A DNA stretch of 64,000 nt, taken from assembly GCF_030403505.1 (NCBI RefSeq), contig NZ_JAUEMJ010000004.1, positions 460,046 to 524,045 of the forward strand, written 5' to 3'. The translations under genes were made by a program, and so were the position numbers. The DNA is from Glycomyces tritici. Lineage in GTDB: Bacteria; Actinomycetota; Actinomycetes; Mycobacteriales; Micromonosporaceae. The first letter of the stretch is position 1. Each line of letters opens with the position of its first letter. The notes under the pieces were generated by a model. The model searched no databases and was not told the DNA's origin. It saw nothing but the letters and a program-made list of their open reading frames with translations. This document shows positions 42,704 through 51,147 of the stretch, piece after piece.

Positions 42704-43461
42704 CGGGGTCCTGCCTTTCGCTGGATGCTGTCGCTGAGCCGCTGGATGCGCTCGGCCATGTCGCCGGCGGCGCGGGTGGCGCGGTCGGCGGCGGCGGGGG
42801 CCTGCTCGGCCTTGCGGGCGAGGTCGGCGGGGAGCTCGCCGCGGGCGCGCTCTTCTGCGGTGCGGCGCAGTTCGTCGCGGGCGCGGGCGATGAGGTCGGT
42901 GAGGGCGCGGCCGAGGCCGTCGAGGCCCCGCTGGCGGGCGGCGGGGGCGATCCAGACGGCGGCGACGGCCAGGGCGGCGCTGGTGGTGACGGCAAGGTCG
43001 CCTTCGTCGCTGTGGAGTCTGACGTCGAGGTGGTCGCGTTGGGCGGTGGGGCCGGTGCGGGCGGTCTGGGCGGCGCGCATGGTCTTGAGGACGCCGTCGA
43101 GGTGCCCGGCGAGGGCGCGGTCGTGCTCGGGGTCGCGGCTGAGGGTGGTGGCGGGCCCGATGGGGCTGGTGAGCCCGTCGATGCCGAGGCGTCCGCGCAT
43201 GACGGCGGCGAAGGCCTCGTAGCCGCCGGTGGCGGCGGCCTGCTGGAGCGCGCCGATCGCTTTGACGCCGTCGGCGACGGCGGCGTCGGCTTCGGCGCCG
43301 GGGCGGGGGAGCCGGGCGGCGAGTTCAGTGACGAGTCGCGCGATGGTGCTGGTGGGCTGGCGGAATCCGGCGGCCGTCACCGCGACGATGATCTTGTCGT
43401 CGTCGAGGCGCAGCGTCACATATTCATCGATGTCGGTGAAAGTCTGGCCGGGATCGGTCAC
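42700..43461 (-). CDS. YbaB-like regulator or chaperone with extended helical tail
   Basis: 253 residues. Two halves look alike: YVTLRLDDDKIIVAVTAAGF with a following helix, and LDVRLHSDEGDLAVTTSAALAVAAVW with a following helix, so it seems a duplicated YbaB fold. A long Arg/Ala-rich coiled coil ends the protein. First gene of the YbaB - small partner - WXG membrane - PEGA-like operon. It differs from the one-domain YbaB proteins in the two toxin cassettes. Confidence 0.55.
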   Translation of the reverse strand: MTDPGQTFTDIDEYVTLRLDDDKIIVAVTAAGFRQPTSTIARLVTELAARLPRPGAEADAAVADGVKAIGALQQAAATGGYEAFAAVMRGRLGIDGLTSPIGPATTLSRDPEHDRALAGHLDGVLKTMRAAQTARTGPTAQRDHLDVRLHSDEGDLAVTTSAALAVAAVWIAPAARQRGLDGLGRALTDLIARARDELRRTAEERARGELPADLARKAEQAPAAADRATRAAGDMAERIQRLSDSIQRKAGPR

Positions 43462-43595
43462 AGCGGCGGCTCACTTCGGTGGACGTCACCATGACAATAC
43501 CGAACAAACGCGTGTGGAGCGCACCGCTGCACGAGCGGTAGGGCGACCGTTCGGGCAGCTCACCGCCACGGTGGGCACTATTCCAAGCGGTCGCC

Positions 43596-44429
43596 TCAGC
43601 GGTCGGCTTCGGCCTCGGTCCTGCCGTTCTCGCCGTTCTCCAAGGGCCACACGGTGGCTTCGACGGATCCGACGAGTTCGAGGGGGCCGACGAGGGAGGC
43701 GGTGCGGGCGACGGTGAAGTCGTCGAGGGCGAGGAGGCTGATGCCGCCGCGGCTCTGGGCGACGGCGGCGTAGTACGCGCCGGTGCCGCGGTCCTGGAAG
43801 ACCCAGCCGGGCCTGGTGTCGGTGGGGATGGTCGGGACCTTGGAGCGGGCGGCGGGGAGGCTGCCGGTCGCGGCGGTGTCGGGGGCGTACGGCGACCGCG
43901 GTTCCGAGTACGTCTGCTGGTACTGCTGCGGGTGGCGCGGTTCGGGTGCGGGGTGCGGGTAGTCCTGCGGCTCGGGTTCCATGGGGGTCTCCGTGTAGTC
44001 CGGCATCTGGTAGCGGGTCGGGTCGCCCGACACCGGGATCGGCGGCGGGTTCAGCGGCTGGTCGGGCACGTTGATGAGCGTGCGCATCTCGACGTTCCCC
44101 GCAACGTAGCTCACCAACCACAATCCGAGGGCGAGGGCGGCGAGGTCGACGCCGACCGCGATGAGCACCCGCAGGTTCGCGTTGAGCCCGGTGCCGAACT
44201 GCGCCAAGGAGAACAGTCCCGCGGCGAGGGCGAACATGATGAGGCCGACGAGCGCGCCGGTCATGACGGCGGGGCGGCCGAGGCGCGGGACGGGGGCGGA
44301 GGGCCACTTCTCGGAGGCGCGGACGCCGCCGAGGGCGGCGGCCGAGAGGGCGGCGACGGCGAGACCGGCGACGGCGAAGGCGATCGCGGCGGCGGTCAGC
44401 CTCCCGGCGATGTCGTCGATGTTGTCCAA
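43596..44429 (-). CDS. Four-TM membrane protein with Pro/Gln-rich linker and C-terminal domain
   Basis: 277 residues. Hydrophobic segments at about 12-32, 52-75 and 82-107; a Pro/Gln/Tyr-rich linker (about 118-180); then a small globular domain that ends in a charged tail. Divergent from the type IV-like operon across a 385-bp region. Function unknown; a cytosolic domain on a membrane anchor is clear. Confidence 0.6.
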   Translation of the reverse strand: MDNIDDIAGRLTAAAIAFAVAGLAVAALSAAALGGVRASEKWPSAPVPRLGRPAVMTGALVGLIMFALAAGLFSLAQFGTGLNANLRVLIAVGVDLAALALGLWLVSYVAGNVEMRTLINVPDQPLNPPPIPVSGDPTRYQMPDYTETPMEPEPQDYPHPAPEPRHPQQYQQTYSEPRSPYAPDTAATGSLPAARSKVPTIPTDTRPGWVFQDRGTGAYYAAVAQSRGGISLLALDDFTVARTASLVGPLELVGSVEATVWPLENGENGRTEAEADR

Positions 44430-44814
44430 GGTGGTCTCCGCGAGGTCGGTGCTCGGCCTGGTGGCCGGCGGTGTGGGCTGGATTCGGTTGTGGCGGGCGG
44501 CGTCGGGTACTCGGGCTCTATTGTGCGGTGCCGGGGCGTCTCCGAGCGTAGGACACCGTCCTCCCCGAGTTTAGTGTCGGATTGCCGACACGGAGTGATC
44601 GCGCCCATCGGATTGCCTTCCGCGGCTGAATCAGATTCACTGTCTCCTGGCAGCGCTTGCAGTCGCTCTTCGGCCCGACGAAGGTGCGTTCTGTCAGCAC
44701 CGCGGCATATGATGAGGGCAAGACCCGGCATTGGGTTGGGAGACAAGAAACATGAGTGAAAATTGCGTTACGTGAGACAACAGTGACTCCTGTGACGGAA
44801 GGATGGGACTGACG
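44430..44814. other. Divergent promoter region before the type IV-like operon
   Basis: 385 bp without a gene. It holds a perfect 7-bp inverted repeat GTGTCGG-N4-CCGACAC at 44574-44591, a possible operator, and a TATGAT -10-like hexamer at 44708-44713 without a convincing -35. GGAAGG lies before the first operon gene. Confidence 0.45.
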
Positions 44815-45093
44815 ATGATGAGTGAGACACTCTGGACGGTGGCCGCGCACGCCCAGGCCGGCGCCGAGATCAACACGCAGGGGATCATCGGGTTCTTCCT
44901 GTCGAAGATCGCCCCGATCCTCTTGGCCATCCTGGGACTCATCTTCATCGCGCGCTCCAACAAGGGCGAGGTCAGCCGCGTGCTCACCTCCTCCACGATC
45001 GCGATCATCGGCATCGCGTTCATCGCCGGAGCCGTGGTCCTGGTCGCCGTCGGCAGCGGCCTGGTCGACGTCCTCTTCAGCTCCGAGGACTAG
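44815..45093 (+). CDS. Small two-TM protein, pilin-like (VirB2/TrbC position)
   Basis: 92 residues from ATG 44815 (a second ATG follows at once; the frame opens at 44803). A short N-terminal part is followed by two membrane helices (about 24-46 and 58-82) and an acidic end. Size, topology and first place in a VirB3/VirB4-containing operon match VirB2/TrbC-type pilins. The match is by layout, not sequence signature. Confidence 0.5.
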   Translation: MMSETLWTVAAHAQAGAEINTQGIIGFFLSKIAPILLAILGLIFIARSNKGEVSRVLTSSTIAIIGIAFIAGAVVLVAVGSGLVDVLFSSED

Positions 45094-45140
45094 CGAAGCC
45101 CCCCACATCGCCCCTGAAGTAAGGCCGGACGGAGGACGCC

Positions 45141-45530
45141 ATGCGCTTGCGCACCGACGATGACATCTACCGTGCCCGGCTGCTGTACCTCGGCCCTCCC
45201 GGCTACACCCTCCCCGTCCACCTCCCCTACGGGCAGTACGGTGCCTTCGCCGCCATCCTGGCCCTCTTCATGCTGCTCCGCTGGTCCTTCACCGGCGACG
45301 TGGACCTCTTCCCCGCCATCGAGATCTCCCTCGCCCTCGTCGCCACCTCGCTGATCTTCCGCTACGTCGACTCCGACCGCCCCGCGTCCACCGTCGTCCG
45401 CACGCTGCTCACCGACTGGAAGCACACGCGCGACGCCGGCGACGAGAAGCGGATACCGGCGTTCACGACCCGTTCGATCCGCTTGCGGCCCACACTCGTG
45501 GAGCCCGTCCGAACTGAGGAGCGTCTATGA
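45141..45530 (+). CDS. VirB3/PrgI-like membrane protein
   Basis: 129 residues. A short basic N-terminus is followed by a Pro-rich YLGPPGYTLPVHLP segment, two membrane helices (about 32-50 and 57-76) and an Arg-rich cytosolic tail. PrgI/VirB3-like proteins lie just before VirB4 ATPases and anchor them. GGAGG precedes the ATG; its stop overlaps the ATPase start by 4 nt. Confidence 0.6.
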   Translation: MRLRTDDDIYRARLLYLGPPGYTLPVHLPYGQYGAFAAILALFMLLRWSFTGDVDLFPAIEISLALVATSLIFRYVDSDRPASTVVRTLLTDWKHTRDAGDEKRIPAFTTRSIRLRPTLVEPVRTEERL

Positions 45531-48500
45531 GCGGCGAGGATCGCCGACAGCCCGTCGCCAAGTTCTCCGCCCCCCGGCCCCCCGCACCCGTGCGGGACCG
45601 GGAGCGGCAGTCCGGCGACCTCGGCGACGACGCCACCGCGCTGGCCGACGCCGTCTTCAGGGCAGAGCCGGTCACCGCGCACCGCACGGCGAGCCCGCCC
45701 GCCCCGGCCCCCACGCAGCCGAGCCCGGCCGCCCAGCCCTCCCCGACGGACCCGGGACGTCCGGCCTCCCCTTCGGACTCCGTCCGACACGCTTCACCAC
45801 CTGCACCGATGACCCCTCCCGCCGGGAGTCGTCCACAGGCTTATCCCCAGGGTTATCCACAGAATCCGGGGAGTTATCCACAGGGCTATCAACAGCGGTA
45901 CCCACAGGCTCCCACCAGCGGAAATCCACAGGGTTATCCACAGCACAACGGAAGTTATCCACAGCAAGGGCAGAGTTATCCACAGGCTGTTGACCAGCGG
46001 CGCGGGAATGTTTCCACAGGTCGTACAGCAGCTGAACAAAAGGGTGCACAACGGGTGCCGGGCCAGGACCTCGTCCCGGTCAAGCAGGCCCGCGCCGAGG
46101 CCGCCCAGCTGCAGACCACCGACCTCAAGCCGACCCGCGTCAAGCCGCTGCCCCGCGACAAGGAGAAGCAGCCGCTCCGCGAACTGAGCCTCACCGAGAT
46201 CGCCGGGCACGCCACGTTCACGCCCGCCTCGGTCACCGCCTGGTACAAGCTGCCCGGCGTGCGCTGGTCCTTCCGGCCCGACCTCGAGCGCGAGGCGCTC
46301 ATCGTCGCCATCGCCGAGCAGTTCGCCGGCCTCGCGGGCCTCCGCGTCCACCTGCGCCGCACCACCCGGCCGTTCCCTGCCGACCAGTGGGCCCGCACCG
46401 TCGACCACAACACCGCCCGCCCGCTGCGCACCGTCCCGGGCGGCACCAGCTGGGCCGACCACCTCGTGGCCGCCCAGCGCCACCTCCAGCAGCTCTCCCA
46501 CGCCGAGGGCGAGACCTTCCTCGGCATCACCTTCAGCCGCCGCGGCGCCCTCGACCAGCTGGGCGAGAAGGTCGGCCGCATGTTCGGCCGCGGCACCAGG
46601 CTCTCCGAGCGCGAGAAGATCGAGAAGCGCAGCCTCCAGTTCGACGAGGTCCTCGGCTCCTTCGGCGTGCGCGCCCGCCGCGCCACCACCGCCGAGCTCG
46701 AATGGCTCGTCTACCGCTCCGTCGCCCTCGGCATGTCGCCGCCGCGCCTGCTCTCGGGCTCCAACGGCGAGTGGGAGTCCGGCGACGTCCTGGCCCTCAC
46801 CGAGTCCATCGAGCGCTACCGCAGCCCTTACGGCTCCACCGTCAAACTCGTCAACCGCCTCACCGGCGAGGAGAAGCACACCGCGGTCCTCACCGTCGGG
46901 CGCATGGAAGAGCTGGAGATCCCCCAGCGCCACGAGCCGTGGCTGCACTTCCACGAGCGCTGCCCGTGGCCCGTCGAGATCTCCAGCCGCATCGACATCC
47001 TCGGCCCCGGCGAGGCGTTCCGCGACCTCGACCACCGCCTGCGCCTCATCAGAAGCCAGCAGCGCGACTACGACGAGCACGCGATGGACGCCCCGCCGGA
47101 ACTCCAGCGCCTCGCCGAACGCGCCCTCGGCGTGGGCGACGAGATGACCACCGGCCTGCCGATCGACGCCGCCCGCGCCCACGGCTGGCACCGCATCGCC
47201 GTCACCGCCGACACGAAAGAGGAGTGCCTGGAACGCGCCCGCACGCTGATGCAGATGTACCAGCGGGACATGCGCATCAGCCTCCAGCACCCCAAGAACC
47301 AGGACTGGCTGGCCCGCGAGTTCATCCCGGGCGAACCGGTCGCGCAGACCGGCTACGTGCGCCGCATGCCCGTCAAGCTCTTCGCCGCGGCCCTGCCGCA
47401 GGCGGCCTCCACCGTGGGCGACCAGCGGGGCGACCTCATCGGCCGCACCGCCGGCACCTGCCGCCGCCCGGTCTTCCTCGACATGCACTTCGCCACCGAA
47501 GTGCGCGAGAAGTCCGGCCTCTCGGTCTTCGTCGCCGAACCCGGCGGCGGCAAGTCCACGCTCATGGGCGCGATCGGCTACCTCGCGGCCCGCCGCGGCG
47601 TCCAGGTCACCCTCCTGGACCCTTCGGGCCCGCTCGCGCGGCTGTGCGAGATGCCCGAGCTCAAGCCGTTCTCACGGGTCCTCAACCTGACCGGCTCGGA
47701 GTACGGGACGCTCGCGCCGTACGCGCTCATCCCCTCCCCGAAGCGGGAGCACTACGAGGACTCCCCGGACGGCCAACGCGAGTACGACATCGCGGTCTCC
47801 AACGCGCGCAGCGAAAGGCGCATGCTCGTGCAGGACATCTGCGCAATGCTCCTGCCGCCGCAGATCCAGCGCGAGGCCTCCACGGCGCGGCTCCTGCGCC
47901 ACGCGGCCCGGCATGTGCCGGCCGAGGAGGACTCGACCATCGAGGACATCGTCGAGTCGCTCCAGGACGCCGAGGACCACGTCACCGGCGACGGCGCCGA
48001 ACTCGCCGCGCTCCTGCTCGACACCGCCGAGATGCCGCTCGCGAAGCTGTTCTTCGGCAGCCCCGACAAGGGCGTGCTGGAGGACGACACCGCGCTCACG
48101 GTGATCACCATGTCCGGCCTGCGCCTCCCCGACCTCGGGATCGAGCGCGAGTACTGGAGCGCCGAAGAGGCCCTGGCCCTGCCGATGCTCCACACCGCCC
48201 ACCGCTTGGCCGTGCGCCGCGCCTACGGCGGGGACATGCACCGCCGCAAGCTCGTCGGCCTCGACGAGGCGCACTTCATGGAGGGCTGGAAGTCCGGCCG
48301 CTCGTTCCTGGTGCGCCTGGCCCGCGACTCCCGCAAGTGGAACCTCGCGGCGCTGGTCGCGAGCCAGAACCCGAAGGACATCCTCGGGCTCGACGTGCAG
48401 AACCTGGTCTCCACGGTCTTCGTCGGCCGCATCGCCGAGGACCGCGAGGTGGCCGAGGAGGCCCTGAAGCTGCTCCGCGTGCCCACGGGCGTCGGCTACG

Positions 48501-48673
48501 AGAGCGTCCTCGCCTCACTGTCCGAAGTGGACGCGGCGGAGACGCAGAAGCTCCCCTACCGCGAGTTCGTGATGCGCGACGTCGACGGACGCGTGCAGCG
48601 CATCCGCGCCGACTTCAGCTGGGTCCGCAACCTGCTTGAGTACCTGAACACCACGCCTGGGGAGGCGAAGTGA
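45527..48673 (+). CDS. VirB4-like secretion ATPase with YPQ-repeat N-terminus
   Basis: 1048 residues. Walker A EPGGGKST near 671 and Walker B LVGLDEAHFM near 912 belong to a VirB4/TraC-type P-loop ATPase that energises type IV secretion or conjugation machines. Residues about 100-155 are a low-complexity Tyr-Pro-Gln repeat (GYPQ, SYPQ), absent from ordinary VirB4 proteins. The DNA of that stretch carries at least five exact TTATCCACA DnaA boxes (see repeat entry). ATG overlaps the previous stop; the next gene overlaps its stop, so the operon is tightly coupled. Confidence 0.88.
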   Translation: MSGEDRRQPVAKFSAPRPPAPVRDRERQSGDLGDDATALADAVFRAEPVTAHRTASPPAPAPTQPSPAAQPSPTDPGRPASPSDSVRHASPPAPMTPPAGSRPQAYPQGYPQNPGSYPQGYQQRYPQAPTSGNPQGYPQHNGSYPQQGQSYPQAVDQRRGNVSTGRTAAEQKGAQRVPGQDLVPVKQARAEAAQLQTTDLKPTRVKPLPRDKEKQPLRELSLTEIAGHATFTPASVTAWYKLPGVRWSFRPDLEREALIVAIAEQFAGLAGLRVHLRRTTRPFPADQWARTVDHNTARPLRTVPGGTSWADHLVAAQRHLQQLSHAEGETFLGITFSRRGALDQLGEKVGRMFGRGTRLSEREKIEKRSLQFDEVLGSFGVRARRATTAELEWLVYRSVALGMSPPRLLSGSNGEWESGDVLALTESIERYRSPYGSTVKLVNRLTGEEKHTAVLTVGRMEELEIPQRHEPWLHFHERCPWPVEISSRIDILGPGEAFRDLDHRLRLIRSQQRDYDEHAMDAPPELQRLAERALGVGDEMTTGLPIDAARAHGWHRIAVTADTKEECLERARTLMQMYQRDMRISLQHPKNQDWLAREFIPGEPVAQTGYVRRMPVKLFAAALPQAASTVGDQRGDLIGRTAGTCRRPVFLDMHFATEVREKSGLSVFVAEPGGGKSTLMGAIGYLAARRGVQVTLLDPSGPLARLCEMPELKPFSRVLNLTGSEYGTLAPYALIPSPKREHYEDSPDGQREYDIAVSNARSERRMLVQDICAMLLPPQIQREASTARLLRHAARHVPAEEDSTIEDIVESLQDAEDHVTGDGAELAALLLDTAEMPLAKLFFGSPDKGVLEDDTALTVITMSGLRLPDLGIEREYWSAEEALALPMLHTAHRLAVRRAYGGDMHRRKLVGLDEAHFMEGWKSGRSFLVRLARDSRKWNLAALVASQNPKDILGLDVQNLVSTVFVGRIAEDREVAEEALKLLRVPTGVGYESVLASLSEVDAAETQKLPYREFVMRDVDGRVQRIRADFSWVRNLLEYLNTTPGEAK
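45829..46018 (+). repeat. DnaA-box cluster inside the VirB4-like gene
   Basis: Exact TTATCCACA at 45853, 45874, 45934, 45955 and 45976 (three consecutive-box gaps are 21 bp), plus near matches TCGTCCACA (45829), TTATCCCCA (45841), CTATCAACA (45886), GTACCCACA (45898), AAATCCACA (45922) and GTTTCCACA (46010). All boxes have the same orientation. They encode the YPQ repeat. The codons used (TAT, CCA, GGT, AGT) are rare in this GC-rich genome, which suggests selection on the DNA motif. Probable DnaA-binding or titration locus. Confidence 0.7.
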
Positions 48674-50604
48674 CCGACCCCTCCACCGATCACGACCTTG
48701 CTCCTCCTACTCCCTCACACCGACGACCTGGCCTCGCCAAACGCACGGTCGGTCGCCTGGGCCGGGTACTGCTCGCCTTGACAGCGGCAGCCGGGGCCTT
48801 GGTATTCACGCCGGGCATGGCTGGGGCGCAAGGCGATGCGGAGGGGTGCACGGACTACGAGTGGCACACCGAATGGTCGGGTTGCCTCGATGAACTGCCT
48901 GCGGGACAGGAACTCCAGTGCGAGGCCGCCCCCCAGCCCGCCTCGCCCGACTCCGGCATGGCGGGCTGGTTCGCCGAGCCGAGCAGACTCGACAAGAGCG
49001 AAGGCATCGGCACCTACAGCGCCTATGGCTACGCCGGCTACCAACTCCCGATGTACGGGTCGCAGGAAATGGCGATCGGCGGGGGCTGTGTGGACGCGGT
49101 CTCGATCCCCAACGGCGCCGACACCGCGAACGCCTTGGCGAACATGGAGTTCAACCTGTCCCTGGCCACGGTCGGCGCAGCGAACTCGATGCGCCAGGCC
49201 GCGTGGGAGCCCGACAACATGTGGGGCTGGTCCAACGACTTCATGGAGCAGGGCACCGAGGTCCTGTACCGCCAGATCTTCACCGTCTTCGGCGCGGTCA
49301 CCGTGGGCCTCATCGGCCTCTATCTGCTTTGGCGCTCAAAGCAAGCCGACATGAACAACGCGGTCACGACCGTGGCCTGGGCTGTGCTCATCCTCGTGCT
49401 CGTCACCGCCGTGGTCCGCTGGCCGGTCAAGGCCGCCGAGTACACCGACCAAGCTTTGACCATCGGAATGAACCTGAGCACCGTTCTCATCAACGATGAC
49501 AAGGTCGAGGGCTGCATCCGCGAAGACGGCATGACCCAGGACCGCTACGACGAGCTCAAAGAGCTCAACGGCGAGGACTTCTGCATCGACACCCGCTCTG
49601 CCGCCGTGGTCGCCTCCGACACGGTCTCCGGCCAGGTGCTCTACCAGAACTGGCTGCGGACCATGCTCGGCCAGAGCGAAGAAGTCACCTTCCAGGAACG
49701 TGACGGCGAGGTCGTCGAGGACGGCGACGGCAACCCGGTCGTCACGGATTCCAACACCGCTTACAAATACGGTCCTGCTCTCTTCGCCGCCCAGGCCTTT
49801 TCCTGGCAGGAGAACGAAGATGCGGAAGAGTCACCCACCTACCGCAATGACCTCATCGAGGAGAAACAGGAGGCCTGGCGGAACCTGGTCGCCCAGATCC
49901 AGACCGAGGACCCTGAGGCGTACGCGAACATCAGCGGCCAGCGCGCTTGGGAGCGGACAGGCACTGGCTTCCTTGCCCTACTAACCGCGATCTTCTTCTC
50001 ACTCTTCGACCTCACGGCCTCGATCCTGATCATCCTGGGCTTCATGATCGTGCGTTTTGCGATCGTCGCCCTTCCGATCATCGGCACGATCGCGCTCCTG
50101 CGCCCAGCGGGCGGCCCGTTCAAACGCCTCGTCAATACGGTCCTCGGCGCGATCATCAACGTTGCCATCTTCTCGCTCGCCGCGGTGATCTACATCTGGG
50201 CTTCGAGCCGAATCCTGGGCACCACGATGCCCGTCTGGCTCCAGGTCGTCCTCATTGGACTCTTGGGTGTCGCTGCCTGGCTGCTGCTACGACCAGGCAG
50301 GCGCATCGCAGGGCTCGTCGCCGGCGGAGGCGTGGCCGACTCCCTTCTCGGCAGGCGGACCACCGAATCCGAGCGCGAGGCCGAACGGGAGCGAGAGCGC
50401 GAACGGGTCTCGCGCCGCCGTGACGACGCGCGGCCCGAAGAGGTCCCTGACACCGTGCGAACTCCGCGCGGCACTGACACCCTGCCGGAACAGAAGACGG
50501 GAGCCGACCAATCGGCCGGCGCGGGCGGTCAAAGCGGGACGGCGGCGTCCGGCGGAGGCGGCTCCGGTGGTGGAGAGGTCTACCGGCCTTCGAGAAAAGA
50601 GTGA
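48670..50604 (+). CDS. VirB6/TrbL-like secretion channel protein
   Basis: 644 residues. An N-terminal signal-type hydrophobic segment (about 28-54) precedes an extracytoplasmic domain with several cysteines (GCTDYEW, SGCLDEL, LQCEA, GGGCVD). Membrane helices follow (about 207-225, 240-262, 435-460, 462-480, 495-520, 525-545), ending in a charged Arg/Glu tail and Gly-rich C-terminus. Polytopic proteins of this kind follow VirB4 in type IV-like operons and form the inner-membrane channel. GTG start overlaps the ATPase stop. Confidence 0.7.
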   Translation: MTDPSTDHDLAPPTPSHRRPGLAKRTVGRLGRVLLALTAAAGALVFTPGMAGAQGDAEGCTDYEWHTEWSGCLDELPAGQELQCEAAPQPASPDSGMAGWFAEPSRLDKSEGIGTYSAYGYAGYQLPMYGSQEMAIGGGCVDAVSIPNGADTANALANMEFNLSLATVGAANSMRQAAWEPDNMWGWSNDFMEQGTEVLYRQIFTVFGAVTVGLIGLYLLWRSKQADMNNAVTTVAWAVLILVLVTAVVRWPVKAAEYTDQALTIGMNLSTVLINDDKVEGCIREDGMTQDRYDELKELNGEDFCIDTRSAAVVASDTVSGQVLYQNWLRTMLGQSEEVTFQERDGEVVEDGDGNPVVTDSNTAYKYGPALFAAQAFSWQENEDAEESPTYRNDLIEEKQEAWRNLVAQIQTEDPEAYANISGQRAWERTGTGFLALLTAIFFSLFDLTASILIILGFMIVRFAIVALPIIGTIALLRPAGGPFKRLVNTVLGAIINVAIFSLAAVIYIWASSRILGTTMPVWLQVVLIGLLGVAAWLLLRPGRRIAGLVAGGGVADSLLGRRTTESEREAERERERERVSRRRDDARPEEVPDTVRTPRGTDTLPEQKTGADQSAGAGGQSGTAASGGGGSGGGEVYRPSRKE

Positions 50605-50607
50605 CCG

Positions 50608-51147
50608 ATGAACCGAGCCCTCCGGATCATCTTCTCCCGCTACGGGATCGTCGTCATCATCCTGATCCTCGTGCTCGGTGTCATCGCACTGGCCAGCCAA
50701 CGCGCGCAGACACCGCTCGACGGCGGCAACTCCAGCAACGGCGGCTCTACCGCAGAGGCCAGTTCCGAGGCGTTCACTGAAGACGACGGCTTTGCGACGG
50801 AGAACTGCGAAGGCGACGACTGCTACCCCGAAGAGGAGCTGCCGCAGGAAGCGGTCGACCGCTCGGTCGAGTTCGCCGAGGCCTGGCTCAATCCGAACGG
50901 CTACAGCGCCGACGGCTGGTACGAGTCCATCATCCCGTTCCTCACCGACGAGCAGGCCGAACTGATGCAGGGCGTCGACCCCAGCGCGGTGCCCGCCACA
51001 GAGATCACCGCACCACCGGTCCCCGAGGGCCTGAAGGTCGCCTTCCCGATGGACACGGGAACGCTGACGCTCACCATGACCGAAGGCTCCAACAACCTGA
51101 CCGGGACCGGCTGGCTCGTCTCGGCGATCGACTGGGAGCAGTCATGA
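50608..51147 (+). CDS. Single-TM protein in VirB8/TcpC position
   Basis: 179 residues: short cytosolic N-terminus, one membrane helix (about 8-28) and an outward-facing domain with a CEGDDC pair and an FLTDEQAELMQG segment. Size and topology (N-in, single pass) fit the VirB8/TcpC assembly factors. Its stop overlaps the next start (ATGA). Assigned by position and shape only. Confidence 0.55.
   Translation: MNRALRIIFSRYGIVVIILILVLGVIALASQRAQTPLDGGNSSNGGSTAEASSEAFTEDDGFATENCEGDDCYPEEELPQEAVDRSVEFAEAWLNPNGYSADGWYESIIPFLTDEQAELMQGVDPSAVPATEITAPPVPEGLKVAFPMDTGTLTLTMTEGSNNLTGTGWLVSAIDWEQS

Noticed and set aside
45829..46018. CRISPR array suggested by 21-bp periodic repeats
   Set aside because: Repeat units are too short, sites vary, and the region is in frame within a coding gene; the repeated word is the DnaA box.
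45829..46018. Chromosomal origin oriC
   Set aside because: No dnaA, dnaN, gyrB, recF or AT-rich unwinding region nearby, and the boxes are inside a gene. Titration or regulatory cluster is the better reading.
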